From the NCBI GenBank assembly GCA_900550925.1, contig URTU01000034.1:1-17598 (forward strand): 17,598 bases of DNA, given 5' to 3'. The position numbers were made by a program, and so were the translations under genes. Shown here piece after piece: positions 7,177-14,706 of this stretch. The DNA is from an uncultured Alistipes sp. GTDB taxonomy: Bacteria > Bacteroidota > Bacteroidia > Bacteroidales > Rikenellaceae. The notes below the pieces were generated by a model. That model did no database searches, was not told where the DNA came from, and saw only the letters and a list, made by a program, of their open reading frames with translations. How positions within the stretch are numbered: the first letter of the stretch is position 1; each line of letters opens with the position of its first letter.

Positions 7177-8532
7177 ATGCCTGCAAAAAATCAATTGCTC
7201 GAAGGTTTCAAACATTACGTCGCGGTCCACAAGATGATCGCCCCGGACGACCGCATACTGCTGACTGTCAGCGGCGGTGTCGACTCGATGGTCATGCTGT
7301 CGCTCTTTGCGCGGTGCGGATACAGCATCGGCGTCGCCCACTGCAACTTCTGCCTGCGCGGCGAGGAGAGCGACGAAGACGAGGTTCTCGTCGAAAAGGA
7401 GGCCGCAAAGTACGGCGTCGAATTTTTCAACCGCCGCTTCCCAACCCGCGAAGAGATGGAGCGTACCGGCGAATCGATGGAAATGGCGGCCCGCCGTCTG
7501 AGATATGCCTGGTTCGAGGAGCTGTGCGTCGAACACGGATATACCAAAATTGCAATAGCCCACCATGCCGACGACTCGATCGAGACATTCTTCATCAACC
7601 TGCTCCGAGGCACCGGCCTCCGCGGGCTCACGGGAATCAGCGTTACGAACGGTCGCGTCTTCCGGCCACTGATGTTCGCCTCGCGGCGCGAAATCACCGA
7701 ATATGCCGTCGCAAACGGAATCCCCTTCCGCGAGGACTCCTCGAACCGCTCGACAAAATACCTGCGCAACAAGATCCGCCTCGGCCTGATCCCGCGCATA
7801 CGCGAGATAAACCCCAAGTTCACCGAGACAATGAATGACAACATCCGCCGTCTGACCGATACGCAGCTCTTCATCAACCAGGCCATCGAGATCATGCGGC
7901 GCGACGTCTGCACCGAGCACGAGGGCATACACACCATCCATGTCGACCGTATCGACCGCAACATGCCGCTCGGATTCGTCATCTACGAACTGCTCAATTC
8001 GGCATTCGGATTCAAAGGCGACGTGACCGACGCCCTCTGCCGGTCGCTCGAGGCCGGAACGACCGGACGGCGGTTCTATTCGAAAGAGTGGGTGGCCACG
8101 GTCGACCGCGGAAATATCGTCGTGGCACGGATCACCGACGACGACCCTTGTCAGGTGCTTGTCCAGGAGTCGATGCACAAGGCCTACTGCGGCAACATGA
8201 TGCTCACCTTCGACACCGAGGAGATCGATACCATCGAGAAGTTCTCCGTCCCCGAGCACATGGCTCTGGTCGACAAGGAGCGGCTGCACTATCCGCTGAC
8301 GCTGCGACGGTGGCACGACGGTGACTGGTTCATACCCTACGGCATGACCGGCCGCAAGAAGGTCAGCGACTTCCTGATCGACCACAAGGTTTCGATGGCC
8401 GAAAAGGCGCGTCAATTCGTACTCGTTTCGGGCGACGACATCGTATGGCTGGTCGGCCGCCGAATCGACGACCGATACCGCATCACCGGCGAGACCGAAA
8501 CGGTCCTCAAAATAACCAAGGAGATTATCTGA
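7177..8532 (+). CDS. tilS: tRNA(Ile)-lysidine synthetase
   Basis: Attaches lysine to cytidine 34 of the CAU-anticodon tRNA-Ile, using ATP, so that the tRNA reads AUA and is charged with isoleucine. It has 451 residues. The N-type PP-loop SGGVDS lies at about 32-37. The conserved HHADDSIET segment at about 129-137 and DSSNRSTKYLRNKIR at about 187-201 are hallmarks of TilS. A C-terminal tRNA-recognition domain follows, with TLRRWHDGDWFIPYGMTGRK and VSDFLIDHKVS typical of it. The start MPAKNQLLEGF lies 10 nt after murB, and holA begins 14 nt downstream, so all three are probably cotranscribed. An open minus-strand frame opposite this gene is longer than the gene itself but is judged a composition artefact. 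Confidence 0.96.
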   Translation: MPAKNQLLEGFKHYVAVHKMIAPDDRILLTVSGGVDSMVMLSLFARCGYSIGVAHCNFCLRGEESDEDEVLVEKEAAKYGVEFFNRRFPTREEMERTGESMEMAARRLRYAWFEELCVEHGYTKIAIAHHADDSIETFFINLLRGTGLRGLTGISVTNGRVFRPLMFASRREITEYAVANGIPFREDSSNRSTKYLRNKIRLGLIPRIREINPKFTETMNDNIRRLTDTQLFINQAIEIMRRDVCTEHEGIHTIHVDRIDRNMPLGFVIYELLNSAFGFKGDVTDALCRSLEAGTTGRRFYSKEWVATVDRGNIVVARITDDDPCQVLVQESMHKAYCGNMMLTFDTEEIDTIEKFSVPEHMALVDKERLHYPLTLRRWHDGDWFIPYGMTGRKKVSDFLIDHKVSMAEKARQFVLVSGDDIVWLVGRRIDDRYRITGETETVLKITKEII

Positions 8533-8546
8533 TCCGGCATACGAAG

Positions 8547-9617
8547 ATGGCAAAAAGCGGCAAAATCGGTTTCAAGGATAGTGTCTCGAAGTTCGAGGAG
8601 TTGCAGCGGAAGATTGCTGCCCGCGACTTTGCGCCCGTATACCTGCTCATGGGCGAGGAGAGCTACTTCATCGACACAATCGCCGACCTGCTTGCCTCAT
8701 CGATTCTCGAACCAGCCCAACGCGATTTCAACCAGACCATCGCATACGGCCCGGATACCGATGCCGGAGCAATCATTAACCTCTGCCGCCAGATGCCAAT
8801 GCTCGGAGAGCGGCAGGTGGTCATTGTCAAGGAGGCGCAGTCGCTACGCAAGCTCGATGAACTTGCCCTGTACACGGCCTCGCCGCTGGCTTCGACCGTA
8901 CTGGTCCTGTGCGTCAAGCACAAGTCGCTCGACAAACGCACCTCGCTCTACAAGAGTATCAGCGCATGCGGCGAGGTCCTCGAATCGGTCCGCCCCTACG
9001 ACTCGGAAATAGGCCCATGGCTCGCCGGATTTGTCCGCAGCAAGGGCCGCCGCATCGACAACAACGCCACGGCCATCATCGTAAACCACCTGGGAACCGA
9101 CATATCGCGGATTTCGAACGAGTTGAACAAGCTGTTCATCTCGCTGCCCGAAAATACCGCCGTCATCACCCCCGCCGACATCGAACGGAATATCGGCATC
9201 AGCAAGACCTTCAACAATTTCGAACTCTGCAAGGCCGTCACCGCCCGGAACATGGCACAGGCCATGCTCATAGCCGACAACTTCGCCCGGGATCCCAAGG
9301 ACAACCCATTCCAGGTTACGCTCATGGCTCTGTTCCGGCAATTCCGGCAGATGTTCACGGTCAACTGCATCATCTGGCAGTCGCGTAGCCGCGGCGTACC
9401 GATGCCCGACAACAACGCCCTGTGCCGCGCCCTCGGAATACCTTCGCCATTCATTGCGGGCGAGATCCGGGCCGCAGCCGCAAAGTGGCCAAACTCCAGG
9501 CTGTTCAACGTCCTCGGTATAATCCGCGAATACGATGCCCGAAGCAAAGGTATCGACACCGGCGGCCTGAGCGACGGAGAGTTGTTGCGTGAAATGATTC
9601 TCAAGATCCTCGCATGA
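8547..9617 (+). CDS. holA: DNA polymerase III subunit delta
   Basis: Delta subunit of the clamp loader, which opens the beta sliding clamp and loads it on primed DNA. It has 356 residues. After a short N-terminal stretch, FEELQRKIAARDFAPVYLLMGEESYFIDTI is the usual opening of the family's AAA+-like domain, followed by QMPMLGERQVVIVKEAQ. A C-terminal helical collar region (about 200-350) contains FNNFELCKAVTARN and NPFQVTLMALFRQFRQMF, a pattern common in HolA. The canonical Walker A is absent, as expected for delta. The frame is open upstream to 8445, but the ATG at 8547 (MAKSGKIGF) avoids a 34-residue Arg/Pro-rich extension inside tilS. The stop overlaps the next start in ATGA. Confidence 0.93.
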   Translation: MAKSGKIGFKDSVSKFEELQRKIAARDFAPVYLLMGEESYFIDTIADLLASSILEPAQRDFNQTIAYGPDTDAGAIINLCRQMPMLGERQVVIVKEAQSLRKLDELALYTASPLASTVLVLCVKHKSLDKRTSLYKSISACGEVLESVRPYDSEIGPWLAGFVRSKGRRIDNNATAIIVNHLGTDISRISNELNKLFISLPENTAVITPADIERNIGISKTFNNFELCKAVTARNMAQAMLIADNFARDPKDNPFQVTLMALFRQFRQMFTVNCIIWQSRSRGVPMPDNNALCRALGIPSPFIAGEIRAAAAKWPNSRLFNVLGIIREYDARSKGIDTGGLSDGELLREMILKILA

Positions 9618-10420
9618 CGCCCAACGACATCATATCGATCGACGGCGTGCCGACACCGGCCGCAGCCATGTACGACCCCACGGAGTATTGCCGCGGCGGA
9701 TATATCCGCCAGGATATTCATGTTGCAGGGCGGCAGCCAATGCACCTCAACGAACATCTCGCACTCATACGGCGGTCATTCGAAACGCTCTACGGCATAC
9801 GTCCGCAACTCCCGCCGGCAACGGTCGCGGCATGGTGCGCCGAACTGCTCGACCGGAACGGATATCCCGATTCAAGCATCCGAATCTCAATGCTCGCGGC
9901 TCCGTACCGGTCCGACGGCCAGATCCGTCTGCGCACGACACTCATCGCACGCGAGATCATGCTCGAAACAGGATACCACATCCGTGCGATACGCCCCCGC
10001 GCCGTCATCGAACGCTACGACCTGCCCTACCCTTCGCTGCCATTCTCGGCCGCCTTTGAGTCCGATGCCGCAGCCCGCATGCGCCGCAACATTACCGGCA
10101 GCAACATCGTCCTGCGTGCCGACAGCACCGGGCAACTGCTTGCAGCCGGAACCGCCGCCCTCTTCGCCGTCGAAGGCCGAACCGTAATAACATCCCCGAC
10201 CACAGCCGGAGCCCCGGACAGCGTCGAACGCCGCCTGACGATCGAGGCCGTCAACCGAGGCGGCATCGCATTCGAAGAGCGTCCCTTGACGGAAGAGCGG
10301 CTCCGCGGTTACGACGAACTCTTTTTCAGCGACTGCCGCGGCCTGACATCCATATCCGAGTGCGGGGAGAACACATACATGTCCCTTATGGTCGACCGCA
10401 TCATACGGCAGATGCGTTAG
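9614..10420 (+). CDS. Aminotransferase class IV-like protein lacking lysine
   Basis: A 268-residue protein with the layout of fold-type IV PLP enzymes (branched-chain aminotransferase or aminodeoxychorismate lyase type). LNEHLALIRRSFETLYG (about 45-61) matches the N-terminal helix region, SNIVLRADSTGQLLAAGTAALFAVEG (about 163-188) matches the 'dG...E...N.F' segment, and ERPLTEERLRGYDELFFSDCRGL (about 222-244) matches the 'eeL..AdE.F' segment. It has no lysine anywhere, so the PLP-binding lysine expected at about 140-150 (LPYPSLPFSAAFES) is absent. The usual Glu/Asn of 'EgsxsN' also reads AGTAAL. It is therefore probably not a conventional PLP enzyme. It overlaps holA by 4 nt (ATGA). Arginine is abundant (about 30). 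Fold assignment is moderately sure; function is unknown. Confidence 0.8.
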   Translation: MTPNDIISIDGVPTPAAAMYDPTEYCRGGYIRQDIHVAGRQPMHLNEHLALIRRSFETLYGIRPQLPPATVAAWCAELLDRNGYPDSSIRISMLAAPYRSDGQIRLRTTLIAREIMLETGYHIRAIRPRAVIERYDLPYPSLPFSAAFESDAAARMRRNITGSNIVLRADSTGQLLAAGTAALFAVEGRTVITSPTTAGAPDSVERRLTIEAVNRGGIAFEERPLTEERLRGYDELFFSDCRGLTSISECGENTYMSLMVDRIIRQMR

Positions 10421-10485
10421 AGGGGCGGAAGGCGGATAAGTATTTTTTCCAACCGGACGGGAAACCGCCGCCACATATGCCGACA

Positions 10486-10493
10486 TATCTTTG
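10486..10493 (+). promoter_or_regulatory. Candidate -7 element upstream of DUF6549-like gene
   Basis: TATCTTTG matches TAnnTTTG and would start transcription near 10498, about 28 nt before the ATG at 10527. No convincing -33 TTTG lies 19-21 nt upstream. The 106-nt gap after the aminotransferase-like gene and this element suggest that a new transcript may begin here. Confidence 0.4.
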
Positions 10494-10526
10494 GGACAAT
10501 ACAACACAATACGAAGTCCCAATTCA

Positions 10527-11138
10527 ATGAAAAAAGCACTGTTGATCTATGCCGTCGCAGCCACCGCGGTTGCGATAGCAGCCTTACGCGGCCGAGCGCG
10601 GCTGCACGACGAAAACCGCCGTCTGGGAGCAAATATCGAGACTCTGACAGACAATGTCGACCTCTACCGCACCAAATCGGGTGAAAGCGCTGCCGAGATC
10701 ACCTCGCTGCGATTGCGCTGCAGCGAACTGGAACGGCTCAACGGCGAAGCTGCCGACCGTATCCGCGACCTCGGCATACGGCTCAAGCGCGTCACCTCGG
10801 CGGCTACGGCCGTCACCGCCTCCCTAACCGAATTCGACGGGATACTGCGCGATTCGATCGTACGGCCCCAACCGTACGGGCCCGTCACATCCCCCGACAC
10901 GCTGCGGACCCTCTTCTGGTCGGACACCTGGACAAAGGTCCATGCCATTATCCGCGACGATTCGGTCAGCTGCCGTATCGAGAGCGTCGACACGCTCCAC
11001 CAGGTCGTCTACCGCATTCCGCGCCGATTCCTCTTCATCAGGTTCGGAACCAAGGAGCTGAGGCAGGTCATCACCTCCTCAAACCCACATACGCATCTGG
11101 TCTACACCTCGCACATCACCGTCGAGAAGGCCCGTTGA
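10527..11138 (+). CDS. Small membrane-anchored coiled-coil protein (DUF6549-like)
   Basis: A 203-residue protein. Residues about 4-20 (ALLIYAVAATAVAIAAL) form an N-terminal membrane anchor. They are followed by a charged helical, probably coiled-coil, segment to about residue 100 (ENRRLGANIETLTDNVDLYR, LRLRCSELERL) and a C-terminal domain with FLFIRFGTKELRQVITSSNPH and YTSHITVEKAR. The last part resembles the DUF6549 family that I associate with Bacteroidota; that assignment is from memory of the motif. The topology (one span, coiled coil outside) recalls phage Rz-type spanins, but no holin, endolysin or phage gene is nearby. The frame reaches upstream to a TTG at 10491, but ATG 10527 gives the proper MKK start. 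Most of the protein would be periplasmic. Confidence 0.72.
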   Translation: MKKALLIYAVAATAVAIAALRGRARLHDENRRLGANIETLTDNVDLYRTKSGESAAEITSLRLRCSELERLNGEAADRIRDLGIRLKRVTSAATAVTASLTEFDGILRDSIVRPQPYGPVTSPDTLRTLFWSDTWTKVHAIIRDDSVSCRIESVDTLHQVVYRIPRRFLFIRFGTKELRQVITSSNPHTHLVYTSHITVEKAR

Positions 11139-11194
11139 ATCCCCGTCCGCACAACAGTCATTCATCTCCGCAAGCGTCATTTCACATGTACGGG

Positions 11195-11226
11195 CTTGCA
11201 AATTCTAATAATAATCCATACCTTTA
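11195..11226 (+). promoter_or_regulatory. Predicted promoter of coaD
   Basis: CTTG (11195-11198) as a -33 variant is followed after 20 nt by TACCTTTA (11219-11226), one base off TAnnTTTG. The spacer is A/T-rich. Transcription would start near 11232, leaving a leader of about 23 nt before the coaD ATG. Confidence 0.45.
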
Positions 11227-11254
11227 TGCACTTAATTCACAACAAAGAGCAAAC

Positions 11255-11725
11255 ATGCAACGCATTGCGGTTTTCCCCGGATCGTTCGATCCGTTCACAC
11301 TGGGCCACAAGGCCATAGTCGACGAGGGTATCGACATCTTCGACCATATCGTCATCGGCGTGGGCGACAACAGCGAAAAACGCGGGATGCTCATCCCCGA
11401 ACAGCGGGCCCGACTCATCGAGGACCTCTACCACGACAATCCCAAAATCAGTGTCAGGATATACAAGGGCCTGACCGTCGATTTCTGCCGTGAATGCCAG
11501 GCCCAGTTCCTGCTGCGCGGCGTGCGGAATGCCGTGGATTTCGAATACGAACACAACATGCAGCTCATCAACGAACGGCTCTCGCCAGGACTGACAACCG
11601 TACTGTTGTTCACCCCGCCGCGCTATGCCGCCATCTCGTCGAGCATCATCCGCGAGTTGGTACACTTCGGCGGCGATCCGGCACAGTTTCTGCCCGAGGG
11701 GGTCGATCTGAAAAAATACCTTTGA
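11255..11725 (+). CDS. coaD: Phosphopantetheine adenylyltransferase
   Basis: Transfers AMP from ATP to 4'-phosphopantetheine to give dephospho-CoA, the penultimate step of coenzyme A synthesis in the cytoplasm. It has 156 residues, the usual family length. Visible are the nucleotidyltransferase signature GSFDPFTLGH with TxGH at residues 15-18, RGVRNAVDFEYE (about 88-99), and ISSSIIREL (about 127-135), the ISS-type ATP-binding motif. The frame is open 40 codons further upstream, but that extension is low in family similarity and contains the predicted promoter, so ATG 11255 (MQRIAVFPGSF) is preferred. The preceding gene ends 116 nt upstream and lpxD follows after 55 nt. Confidence 0.97.
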   Translation: MQRIAVFPGSFDPFTLGHKAIVDEGIDIFDHIVIGVGDNSEKRGMLIPEQRARLIEDLYHDNPKISVRIYKGLTVDFCRECQAQFLLRGVRNAVDFEYEHNMQLINERLSPGLTTVLLFTPPRYAAISSSIIRELVHFGGDPAQFLPEGVDLKKYL

Positions 11726-11780
11726 ACCAACCTGATGCCTCCGTGACAATGGAACGCTTCAAAACAAAAACTTTCTGAAT

Positions 11781-12821
11781 ATGGAATTTACCGCTGAAAT
11801 GATCGCCGGAGCTATCGGCGGCGAGGTCGTAGGAGACAAGACGGCTACCGTAAACACATTCGCCAAGATTACCGAAGGCCATCAAGGAGCCCTCTCGTTC
11901 CTCGCAAACCCAAAATACGAACATTACATCTATACCACCCGCTCGTCGGTGGTGATCGTAAACAGGAGTTTCGAACCCGAACAGCCCGTCCCGGCAACGA
12001 TGATCCGCGTCGAGGATGCATACGGCGCATTCGCAAAGCTCCTCGAACTGTATGTCGCCAACAAACCCCGCCGGACCGGTATCAGCGAACGAGCCGCTAT
12101 CGACCCCTCGGCACGTCTGGGAAAGGATTGCTATGTGGGCGACTTCGCCGTGGTCGATGCCGGCGCCGTGATCGGCGACAACTGCCAGATATTCCCGCAG
12201 GCATACATCGGCGCCAATGTCCGTATCGGCAACAACGCCATTATAAATTCCGGGGTCAAGATATATGAGGAGTGCGTCCTCGGGAACAATGTCACACTCC
12301 ATGCCGGCTGCGTGATCGGGGCCGACGGTTTCGGGTTCGCCCCCAACGCACAAGGCAGCTTCGACAAGATCCCCCAGATCGGCAACGTCGTCATCGAAGA
12401 CGATGTCGAGATCGGTGCAAACACCTGCGTCGACCGTGCCACGATGGGTTCAACCCTAATCCGGAAGGGCGTCAAGCTCGACAACCTCATCCAGATCGGC
12501 CACAACGTCGTAATCGGCGAAAATACCGTTGCCGCGGCACAGGTCGGCATTGCCGGCTCGACCCAGGTGGGCCACAACTGCATGTTCGGCGGCCAGGTGG
12601 GCATTGCCGGACACCTCTCGATAGGCGACAATGTCAAGGCCGGTTCGCAGAGCGGCATCGACAACAATGTCGAGAGCAACGATACGCGTATGGGGACGCC
12701 TTCGCTGTCGGGAATCAAGTTCCACCGTTCGAATGCCATATTCCGCAACCTGCCCGAACTGAGCCGCACGGTAAGCCGCCTCGAAAAACAGGTGGCCGAA
12801 CTGATGGCCGAAAAGCAGTAA
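11781..12821 (+). CDS. lpxD: UDP-3-O-acylglucosamine N-acyltransferase
   Basis: Transfers a second hydroxyacyl chain from acyl-ACP to UDP-3-O-acylglucosamine in lipid A synthesis. It has 346 residues. The N-terminal uridine-binding domain (about 1-100) includes GALSFLANPKYEHYIYTT. It is followed by a left-handed beta-helix of hexapeptide repeats (about 105-300), for example VGDFAVVDAGAVIGDNC and LIQIGHNVVIGENT. The catalytic histidine is His241 in QIGHNVVIG. GADGFGFAP (about 180-188) is typical of LpxD. A C-terminal helix (about 318-344, FRNLPELSRTVSRLEKQVAE) is the trimer and ACP-binding tail. This implies a Gram-negative outer membrane with LPS. The start MEFTAEMIAGAIGG fits the family. Confidence 0.97.
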   Translation: MEFTAEMIAGAIGGEVVGDKTATVNTFAKITEGHQGALSFLANPKYEHYIYTTRSSVVIVNRSFEPEQPVPATMIRVEDAYGAFAKLLELYVANKPRRTGISERAAIDPSARLGKDCYVGDFAVVDAGAVIGDNCQIFPQAYIGANVRIGNNAIINSGVKIYEECVLGNNVTLHAGCVIGADGFGFAPNAQGSFDKIPQIGNVVIEDDVEIGANTCVDRATMGSTLIRKGVKLDNLIQIGHNVVIGENTVAAAQVGIAGSTQVGHNCMFGGQVGIAGHLSIGDNVKAGSQSGIDNNVESNDTRMGTPSLSGIKFHRSNAIFRNLPELSRTVSRLEKQVAELMAEKQ

Positions 12822-12922
12822 CATACGGCAGCTGCGCAAACGTCCGACAGCCAGGCCCTCCACACCATGACAGGCCGGGCCGGAGACACAAACACGACAA
12901 ACCAAAAACAGACGATAAACAA

Positions 12923-13963
12923 ATGAAAAAGATCTTTTTAATGGCAGCAGCGGCAGTTCTGGCCGCCAGCTGCAACAACAACGGTTACGTCATCAAGGGC
13001 ACGATCGAGGGGCTTCAGGATTCGGTCGTATACCTCATGAATGCCGACAGCCAGGCCATCGACTCGACCACTGTCTCGAACGGCAGTTTCACCTTCAAGG
13101 GGAAGGTAGATACTCCGCAGATGGTATATCTGCTCACAAACCGTCCGATCATGTCGCTCTTCCTCGAAAACGGTAAGATCCAGATCAACGGTTCGATCAC
13201 CGACATCACCCGACCAATGACCATCTCGGGCACCGCAGCAAACGAGGCTCTCTCAGAATACGATCAGTTCAACCGCGAGATGTTCATGAAGATGCAGCAG
13301 AACCAGCAGGATCCCGCCGCAATAGATTCGCTCTACGAGGCCATGAACGAAGGTGTCCGCCAGCGGCTCGACCAGAACCTCGACAACCTCTTCGGCCTGA
13401 ACCTCTATGCCACCCAGCTCTTCTACTACGATTCGGCCGACGAGATCCTCGCCCAGATAGCCAAATTCCCTGTGGAGATGCAGAATACTCCCGAACTGAC
13501 CGATCTGAAGGAGTTCGCCGCAAAGAAACAGATGGTCGAACCCGGCCGCCAGTATATCGACATCATTCAGAACGATGCCGATGGCAATCCGATCGCACTC
13601 TCGTCGATCGTCGGCGACGGCAAATATGTCCTGGTCGACTTCTGGGCTTCGTGGTGCAATCCCTGCATGCGCGAAGTGCCTTACATGCTCCAGGCATATG
13701 CCAAATATCATGACAAGGGTTTCGAAATCTACGGCGTATCGCTCGACAAGATGGCCGACAGCTGGAAATCAGCTATCGAAAACCACAAGATGGACTGGAT
13801 CCACGTCTGCAACTTTGAAGCGTTCGACTCGCCCGATGCCGTAAACTATGCCGTACGCAGCATCCCGGCAAACTTCCTCATCGGCCCCGACGGTACGATC
13901 GTGGCTACCGGCCTGCGTGAATCAGACCTCGAAAACAAACTCGCAGAGTTGCTCGGCGAATAA
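12923..13963 (+). CDS. TlpA-like thiol-disulfide lipoprotein with DUF4369 domain
   Basis: A 346-residue exported protein. A signal peptide MKKIFLMAAAAVLAASC ends in a lipobox-like LAASC with Cys17 as the probable lipidated residue. The following NNNG lacks the acidic residues of the Bacteroidota surface-export signal, so a periplasmic face is likely. A DUF4369-like domain (about 22-115) has the repeated GTIEGLQDSVVYLMN pattern. A linker helix region follows, then a TlpA/AhpC-TSA thioredoxin domain (about 220-346) with VDFWASWCNPC, active-site Cys245 and Cys248, and the cis-proline region SIPANFLIGPDG. It probably keeps periplasmic cysteines reduced or handles disulfides; the exact substrate is unknown. 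The upstream frame overlapping lpxD is a composition artefact. A strong hairpin follows the stop. Confidence 0.92.
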   Translation: MKKIFLMAAAAVLAASCNNNGYVIKGTIEGLQDSVVYLMNADSQAIDSTTVSNGSFTFKGKVDTPQMVYLLTNRPIMSLFLENGKIQINGSITDITRPMTISGTAANEALSEYDQFNREMFMKMQQNQQDPAAIDSLYEAMNEGVRQRLDQNLDNLFGLNLYATQLFYYDSADEILAQIAKFPVEMQNTPELTDLKEFAAKKQMVEPGRQYIDIIQNDADGNPIALSSIVGDGKYVLVDFWASWCNPCMREVPYMLQAYAKYHDKGFEIYGVSLDKMADSWKSAIENHKMDWIHVCNFEAFDSPDAVNYAVRSIPANFLIGPDGTIVATGLRESDLENKLAELLGE

Positions 13964-13979
13964 TAAATTGTAACCACCC

Positions 13980-14030
13980 GAATGCGCCATACGGCAGGCA
14001 CGAATGATCGGGCTCGCGTATGGCGCATTC
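13980..14030 (+). terminator. Perfect 14-bp inverted repeat, possible terminator
   Basis: Arms GAATGCGCCATACG (13980-13993) and CGTATGGCGCATTC (14017-14030) are perfectly complementary, with a 23-nt loop. The hairpin starts 17 nt after the TlpA stop and ends 16 nt before the ruvC ATG. The only T-tract is a short TTTT a few bases on, so termination would be weak or attenuating. An in-frame ATG inside the right arm (14020) is an unlikely ruvC start because it would bury the start in the stem. Confidence 0.55.
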
Positions 14031-14046
14031 CATTTTCGGGACGGAG

Positions 14047-14706
14047 ATGGAGAGACAACACCGCATAATAATGGGTATCGACCCGGGTACCAACCGCATG
14101 GGTTACGGCCTGCTCGAGGCCGACGGCACAAGGCTGAATGCAATGGTGCTGGGCGACATCGACCTGCACAAAATCGCCGACCCGTACGAAAAACTGCGTT
14201 ACATCTTCCAACGGGTCGGGGCGCTGATCGACCACTACCGGCCCGACGAAGTGGCTCTCGAATCGCCCTTCTTCGGCCGCAACATCCAGAGCATGCTCAA
14301 GCTGGGACGCGCACAGGGTGTTGCCATGGCCGCCGCCCTGAGCCGCGGGGTTCCGGTTGCCGAATACGCCCCCACTCGAATCAAACAGGCCATAACCGGC
14401 CGCGGTTCAGCCGCAAAGGAGCAGGTAGCCTCGATGCTGCACGGAATGCTCGGAATCGACTACAACCCGAAGCGTCTCGATGCCACCGACGGCATGGCCG
14501 TTGCCGTCTGCCACTACTTCGCCACCCGTTCGGCCATCAACGCGCTGACCGACGGGGCCCGGTTCAAGGGGCTCGGCGGTGGTCTCAAGGCCGTTTCGAA
14601 ACGCGGCAGCCAGTCGTGGGAGCACTTCCTCGACCAACACCCCGACCGCGAAATTAAACCTGCAACGCCCCCTAAAACTCGAATTAACAAGATCACAAAA
14701 GAATGA
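14047..14706 (+). CDS. ruvC: Crossover junction endodeoxyribonuclease RuvC
   Basis: Resolves Holliday junctions by paired metal-dependent nicks during homologous recombination, working with RuvAB. It has 219 residues. The four acidic catalytic residues are all visible: Asp12 in IMGIDPGTNRMGYG, Glu72 in VALESPFF, and Asp145 and Asp148 in LDATDGMAVAVCH. A DNA-binding basic region lies in PTRIKQAITGRGSAAKEQV (about 109-127). The C-terminus extends about 50 residues past the catalytic core with basic residues, longer than the E. coli protein. The frame opens at 14020, but ATG 14047 (MERQHRIIMG) fits family N-termini and clears the upstream hairpin. Its stop overlaps the next gene in ATGA, so the two are likely translationally coupled. 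Confidence 0.95.
   Translation: MERQHRIIMGIDPGTNRMGYGLLEADGTRLNAMVLGDIDLHKIADPYEKLRYIFQRVGALIDHYRPDEVALESPFFGRNIQSMLKLGRAQGVAMAAALSRGVPVAEYAPTRIKQAITGRGSAAKEQVASMLHGMLGIDYNPKRLDATDGMAVAVCHYFATRSAINALTDGARFKGLGGGLKAVSKRGSQSWEHFLDQHPDREIKPATPPKTRINKITKE

Noticed and set aside
7153..8553. 466-codon open frame on the minus strand opposite tilS, longer than tilS
   Set aside because: It is the antisense frame of a strongly conserved gene. The product is rich in V, D, H, G and R without any motif and has no plausible start context. Long antisense frames are common in GC-rich coding DNA with this codon bias.
11135..11254. 40-codon N-terminal extension of coaD overlapping the end of the previous gene
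   Set aside because: CoaD proteins start just before the GSFDP motif, and the extension overlaps a predicted promoter and has no family similarity.
12272..12922. Open frame extending the TlpA-like gene upstream into lpxD
   Set aside because: The extension is Arg/Pro/His-rich and out of frame with lpxD. The true start is the MKK signal peptide at 12923.
14020..14046. Upstream ATG for ruvC
   Set aside because: It lies in the arm of a perfect 14-bp hairpin, and RuvC homologues begin only a few residues before IxGIDPGT, so 14047 fits better.
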